A stretch of 64,000 nucleotides of DNA from SAR202 cluster bacterium (GTDB taxonomy: Bacteria; Chloroflexota; Dehalococcoidia; Lucifugimonadales; Lucifugimonadaceae), in the NCBI GenBank assembly GCA_009392215.1, contig VFGZ01000033.1, forward strand, positions 33,144 to 97,143. Reading direction: 5' to 3'. The notes under the pieces are model-generated. The model did no database searches. It was not told the DNA's origin and worked only from the letters and a program-made list of their open reading frames with translations. This document shows positions 61,619-64,000 of this stretch, piece after piece. How positions within the stretch are numbered: the stretch's first letter is position 1; each line of letters begins with the position of its first letter. The position numbers were made by a program, and so were the translations under genes.

Positions 61619-63298
61619 ATGGCAAAAACTACTGGTAGTGATCTTTTAATTCGGGCCCTTCGAGCAGAGGGCGTTGACACCGTCTTCGGGATTGCGGGTG
61701 ATCATATCCTGCACATGCTCGATACGATGTTCGATACCCCTCTGCGTATGATTGACTTTAGACATGAGTCTGGAGCCGTGCATGCTGCTGACTCGTATTC
61801 GAGAATTCTTAAAAAGGGCGCCGTCATGCTCTCGACGACCCCAGGTCATGCGAATGCACTGCCTGCACTTGCTAACGCAATCCATTCAGAGGCCCCGGTG
61901 ATTAATATTGCTGGTTCGGCTGAATCCCCAAACCTAGGTCGAGGGGCAATGCAGGAATTCGATCAAATTAATGCTGCTAAACCGATTACGAAGGGGGCAT
62001 GGGAAGTTCCGTCACCTTCACGAATACCTGAGTACGTTGCCTTGGCATTTAGGACCGCTTTGAGTGGTCGGCAAGGACCGGTTCACTTGACGATACCCCA
62101 TGATTTCCAGATGGCTGAGGTTGATGATGCCGAAGTTGCGAGATACACCCCTAGCGAATACGGGATTTCTACTTTGGTACTTGGTGATCCTGATCAGGTT
62201 GAGAAGGCTATTGATTTACTGAGTACGGCACAGAGGCCTATGATTTTCGCTGGATCTTCTGCAGGGGCGACTGCAGTGCCATCGGAGGTTAAGCGGCTCG
62301 TTGAGACGATGCGCATTCCTTTTTTCTCGGAGGATTCCGCCCGAGCATTGATACCTGATTCCCATGAATACTCTATGGGACTTGGATACCAACCACTCAA
62401 TGTCACGGTCCGGAATGTTGGGGATGCTGACGTTGTTGTTATGCTTGGTAAAAAGCTCGACTACACCAATGGTTTTGGCGGAAACCCTCCTTTTGCTGAT
62501 GACGTGAAATTCATAGTTGTTGATCCGTCCCCGGCTCAAGTCGCCCGAGCTCGTACGGCTGCGATTGGAATTGTTGGGGATCTTGGTCCTGTCATTACCC
62601 AGTTGGCAGACGCAGCTGCCAAACGTAAATGGACCGAGCGAACTGATTGGGTTGAGCGTTTGCGGTCAGCATTTAACGAATGGCATGAAGATTTGACTAG
62701 ACTGGGGAAAGTGGAAAGTCCCATGCATCCCATGCATGTTTCTAATACGTTAAAAAAATTCATAGATGACGATACTCATGTGACTTTTGATGGTGGGGAT
62801 TACTGTCACTTCCTGCGTGCATCTATCAAGCGTGATAAACCTTATCGTTTTCACAATGTTTCGAGTTTTGGGATGATCGGCGTCGGCCTACCATATGCCC
62901 TGGGAGCTCAAGTTGCTTTACCCGGGAAAAAGGTGGTTTTAGCTAACGGTGATGGTTCTCTCGGTTTCAACGGTATGGAAATCGATACGATGGTTCGTCA
63001 CGATTTGCCCGTAAAAATGATGGTTGGCAACAACTCGATATGGGGTATCGATTGGCAGATCCAAAAAGGTTTGTACGGTCGTCCGGTATGGACCGACCTA
63101 TTACCTACTCGTTACGATGTGGTGGCCCAGGGCCTAGGTGCTTATGGTGAGCAGGTCAAGAAGCCAGAGGATCTTGAAAATGCTATGAAAAGGGCGTTCG
63201 ATCATCACGGGCCAGCACTATTAAATATCGATATAGAGCAGGTGATTAGCCCGGTAGCAGAGGCTGCTATCAGCCGTAAAATCGGTTCGCATGGGTGA
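61619..63298 (+). CDS. ThDP-dependent enzyme, acetolactate-synthase-like
   Basis: A 559-residue protein with the three-domain layout of acetolactate synthase and oxalyl-CoA decarboxylase. The activating Glu is in DFRHESGAVHAADSYSR near residue 50, a dehydrogenase-like middle domain spans about 190-335, and the C-terminal ThDP/Mg2+ motif is LANGDGSLGFNGMEID through GNNSIWGI near 440-475. Substrate is not clear; a 2-keto acid or acyl-CoA decarboxylase or lyase would fit the surrounding genes. No acetolactate synthase small subunit is nearby. A cupin gene follows after six bases. Confidence 0.85.
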   Translation: MAKTTGSDLLIRALRAEGVDTVFGIAGDHILHMLDTMFDTPLRMIDFRHESGAVHAADSYSRILKKGAVMLSTTPGHANALPALANAIHSEAPVINIAGSAESPNLGRGAMQEFDQINAAKPITKGAWEVPSPSRIPEYVALAFRTALSGRQGPVHLTIPHDFQMAEVDDAEVARYTPSEYGISTLVLGDPDQVEKAIDLLSTAQRPMIFAGSSAGATAVPSEVKRLVETMRIPFFSEDSARALIPDSHEYSMGLGYQPLNVTVRNVGDADVVVMLGKKLDYTNGFGGNPPFADDVKFIVVDPSPAQVARARTAAIGIVGDLGPVITQLADAAAKRKWTERTDWVERLRSAFNEWHEDLTRLGKVESPMHPMHVSNTLKKFIDDDTHVTFDGGDYCHFLRASIKRDKPYRFHNVSSFGMIGVGLPYALGAQVALPGKKVVLANGDGSLGFNGMEIDTMVRHDLPVKMMVGNNSIWGIDWQIQKGLYGRPVWTDLLPTRYDVVAQGLGAYGEQVKKPEDLENAMKRAFDHHGPALLNIDIEQVISPVAEAAISRKIGSHG

Positions 63299-63304
63299 GG
63301 GTTT

Positions 63305-63664
63305 ATGCTTCCAGAACAATATTTCTACAGCGAGAACGACGTTCACAGGCGAGAGCTTCTTCCAGGTGTTCATGCCCGGTTGATGTGGGGTGAGAAGATC
63401 ATGATGGGTATCATAGATATCGATCCTGATACAGAAGTTCCACTGCATTCACACCCCCATGAGCAATGTGGCCGCGTGCTGGAAGGGGAGGCCCTGTTTT
63501 ATGTTGGTGACGATGAGCGGCTATTAGTTGCTGGAGATCATTACGTGATTCCTGGGGATGCACCTCATAGGGTCGTTGCTACAGGCAATGGTTGTACTGC
63601 ACTCGATATATGGTCCCCCGTACGCGAGGAGTACATTTCGGAAGACGTGGGGTTTTTCCGTTAG
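63305..63664 (+). CDS. Cupin-domain protein
   Basis: A 119-residue single-domain cupin. Motif 1 is VPLHSHPHEQCGRVLEGEA (three potential metal-binding His, plus Glu), and motif 2 is GDHYVIPGDAPHRV. Metal binding is therefore likely. Small cupins act as isomerases, dioxygenases or sensors; here it is likely co-transcribed with the ThDP enzyme. Confidence 0.87.
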   Translation: MLPEQYFYSENDVHRRELLPGVHARLMWGEKIMMGIIDIDPDTEVPLHSHPHEQCGRVLEGEALFYVGDDERLLVAGDHYVIPGDAPHRVVATGNGCTALDIWSPVREEYISEDVGFFR

Positions 63665-63768
63665 GACGTGGTTTTGTCGAGGGTGTTTAGATATCGTACC
63701 TTGGGCAGGTCGACCTTGGCATTTACGATGCTGAGTCGCGTGATTAGCAAATCGAACTAGATGATCTC

Positions 63769-63804
63769 ATGATGTTTCTCTTTCGGAAAAATAAGAGACA
63801 TCAT
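63769..63804. repeat. Inverted repeat overlapping the probable icd promoter
   Basis: ATGATGT-TT-CTCTT (63769-63782) pairs with AAGAG-ACATCAT (63793-63804): 12 base pairs with a 2-base bulge. It lies just upstream of the -10 element and could be an operator. The remaining 63665-63768 shows no gene. Confidence 0.45.
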
Positions 63805-63819
63805 CGTGAATTTATCTCA

Positions 63820-63825
63820 TATAAT
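63820..63825 (+). promoter_or_regulatory. Likely -10 element for the isocitrate dehydrogenase gene
   Basis: Perfect TATAAT 60 bases before the ATG, with a partial -35 (GAGACA, 63795-63800) at a long spacing of 19. The inverted repeat covers the -35 area. Confidence 0.42.
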
Positions 63826-63884
63826 CATCTGCTGTTCCGATCCCGTTTTGTTATTGTTTTGAGCTATTTACCAACGCTATAACC

Positions 63885-64000
63885 ATGAACCAATCACCTT
63901 CTATCATCTACACATGGGCCGATGAAGCACCTGCGCTGGCGACGCATGCTTTTTTACGAGCTGCACGTTCTTTCGTAGCAACCGCTGGGGTTGAGATCGA
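63885..64000 (+). CDS. Monomeric NADP-dependent isocitrate dehydrogenase, N-terminal fragment (3' end outside window)
   Basis: Only 38 codons are seen before the window ends. The start [20 protein letters not shown] and the following [17 protein letters not shown] match the monomeric (IDH type II, about 740 residues) enzyme, whose N-terminus usually reads [20 protein letters not shown]. It oxidises isocitrate to 2-oxoglutarate in the TCA cycle. The position after the methylcitrate cluster fits central carbon metabolism. Confidence 0.8.
   Translation, partial: MNQSPSIIYTWADEAPALATHAFLRAARSFVATAGVEI

Noticed and set aside
61619..63298. Acetolactate synthase of branched-chain amino acid synthesis (ilvB)
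   Set aside because: No small subunit gene follows and the context is catabolic; only the superfamily assignment is justified.

Overview
The window reads as a continuous stretch of chromosome from a member of the Chloroflexota, probably a marine SAR202-type lineage. This placement is an inference. It rests on gene content: an enolase-superfamily dehydratase, the DUF3090/SCO1664 pair, HtpX next to PspAB, an alternative complex III operon with separate molybdopterin-like and Fe-S proteins, a TrpB2-like protein, LamB/YcsF proteins and a monomeric isocitrate dehydrogenase. Coding density is high, TTG and GTG starts are common, and many gene pairs overlap by 1-8 bases. I saw no rRNA, tRNA, CRISPR array, insertion sequence or phage gene.

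Left part (1-16.4 kb): the C-terminal part of a penicillin acylase; a leftward group with a mandelate-racemase-type dehydratase, a 2-keto-4-pentenoate hydratase-like protein and citramalate synthase cimA; a T-box riboswitch with an apparent isoleucine specifier in front of cimA; then DUF3090, SCO1664-family and YcaQ-type DNA glycosylase genes, an IMPase, an htpX-pspAB envelope-stress pair, a class-I amidotransferase fold without its catalytic residues, gyrA, a flavin reductase and a glycosyltransferase.

Middle (16.4-28.6 kb): rplU-rpmA-rpmE-DUF1385; a leftward histidine cluster (hisH, hisA, methyltransferase, hisF, HAD phosphatase, hisIE); an A-type Fe-S carrier with a YgfZ-like protein; and a fatty-acid synthesis block with two MaoC half-proteins, plsX, fabG and a FabL-type enoyl reductase. 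Next to this lies a short remnant of a broken SDR gene and a strong hairpin.

Respiratory block (28.6-41.7 kb): one leftward run of 13 genes encodes alternative complex III (ActA, split ActB, ActF-like and ActC membrane proteins, ActD, ActE) followed directly by cytochrome c maturation genes (ccmH, ccmF, a ccmI-like gene, an unknown membrane protein, a ccmG-like thioredoxin). Five-heme ActA and one-heme ActE depend on the Ccm products, so co-expression makes sense.

Right part (41.8-64 kb): a collagen-like lipoprotein ending in seven cysteine-bearing propeller-like repeats; a TrpB2-like protein without the PLP lysine; a two-subunit 2-oxoacid dehydrogenase E1; DinB and DUF971 genes; an oxidoreductase; and a compact pxpA-pxpB-pxpC-oadG-BCCP-oadB series. 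That last set combines 5-oxoprolinase/urea-carboxylase-type proteins with the biotin carrier and Na+ channel subunits of a sodium-pumping decarboxylase, but without the usual alpha carboxyltransferase. It is the best candidate for an undescribed system here. Downstream are a DapA-family aldolase, a TSUP transporter, the methylcitrate-cycle genes prpB-prpC-prpD, a ThDP enzyme, a cupin and the start of a monomeric isocitrate dehydrogenase.
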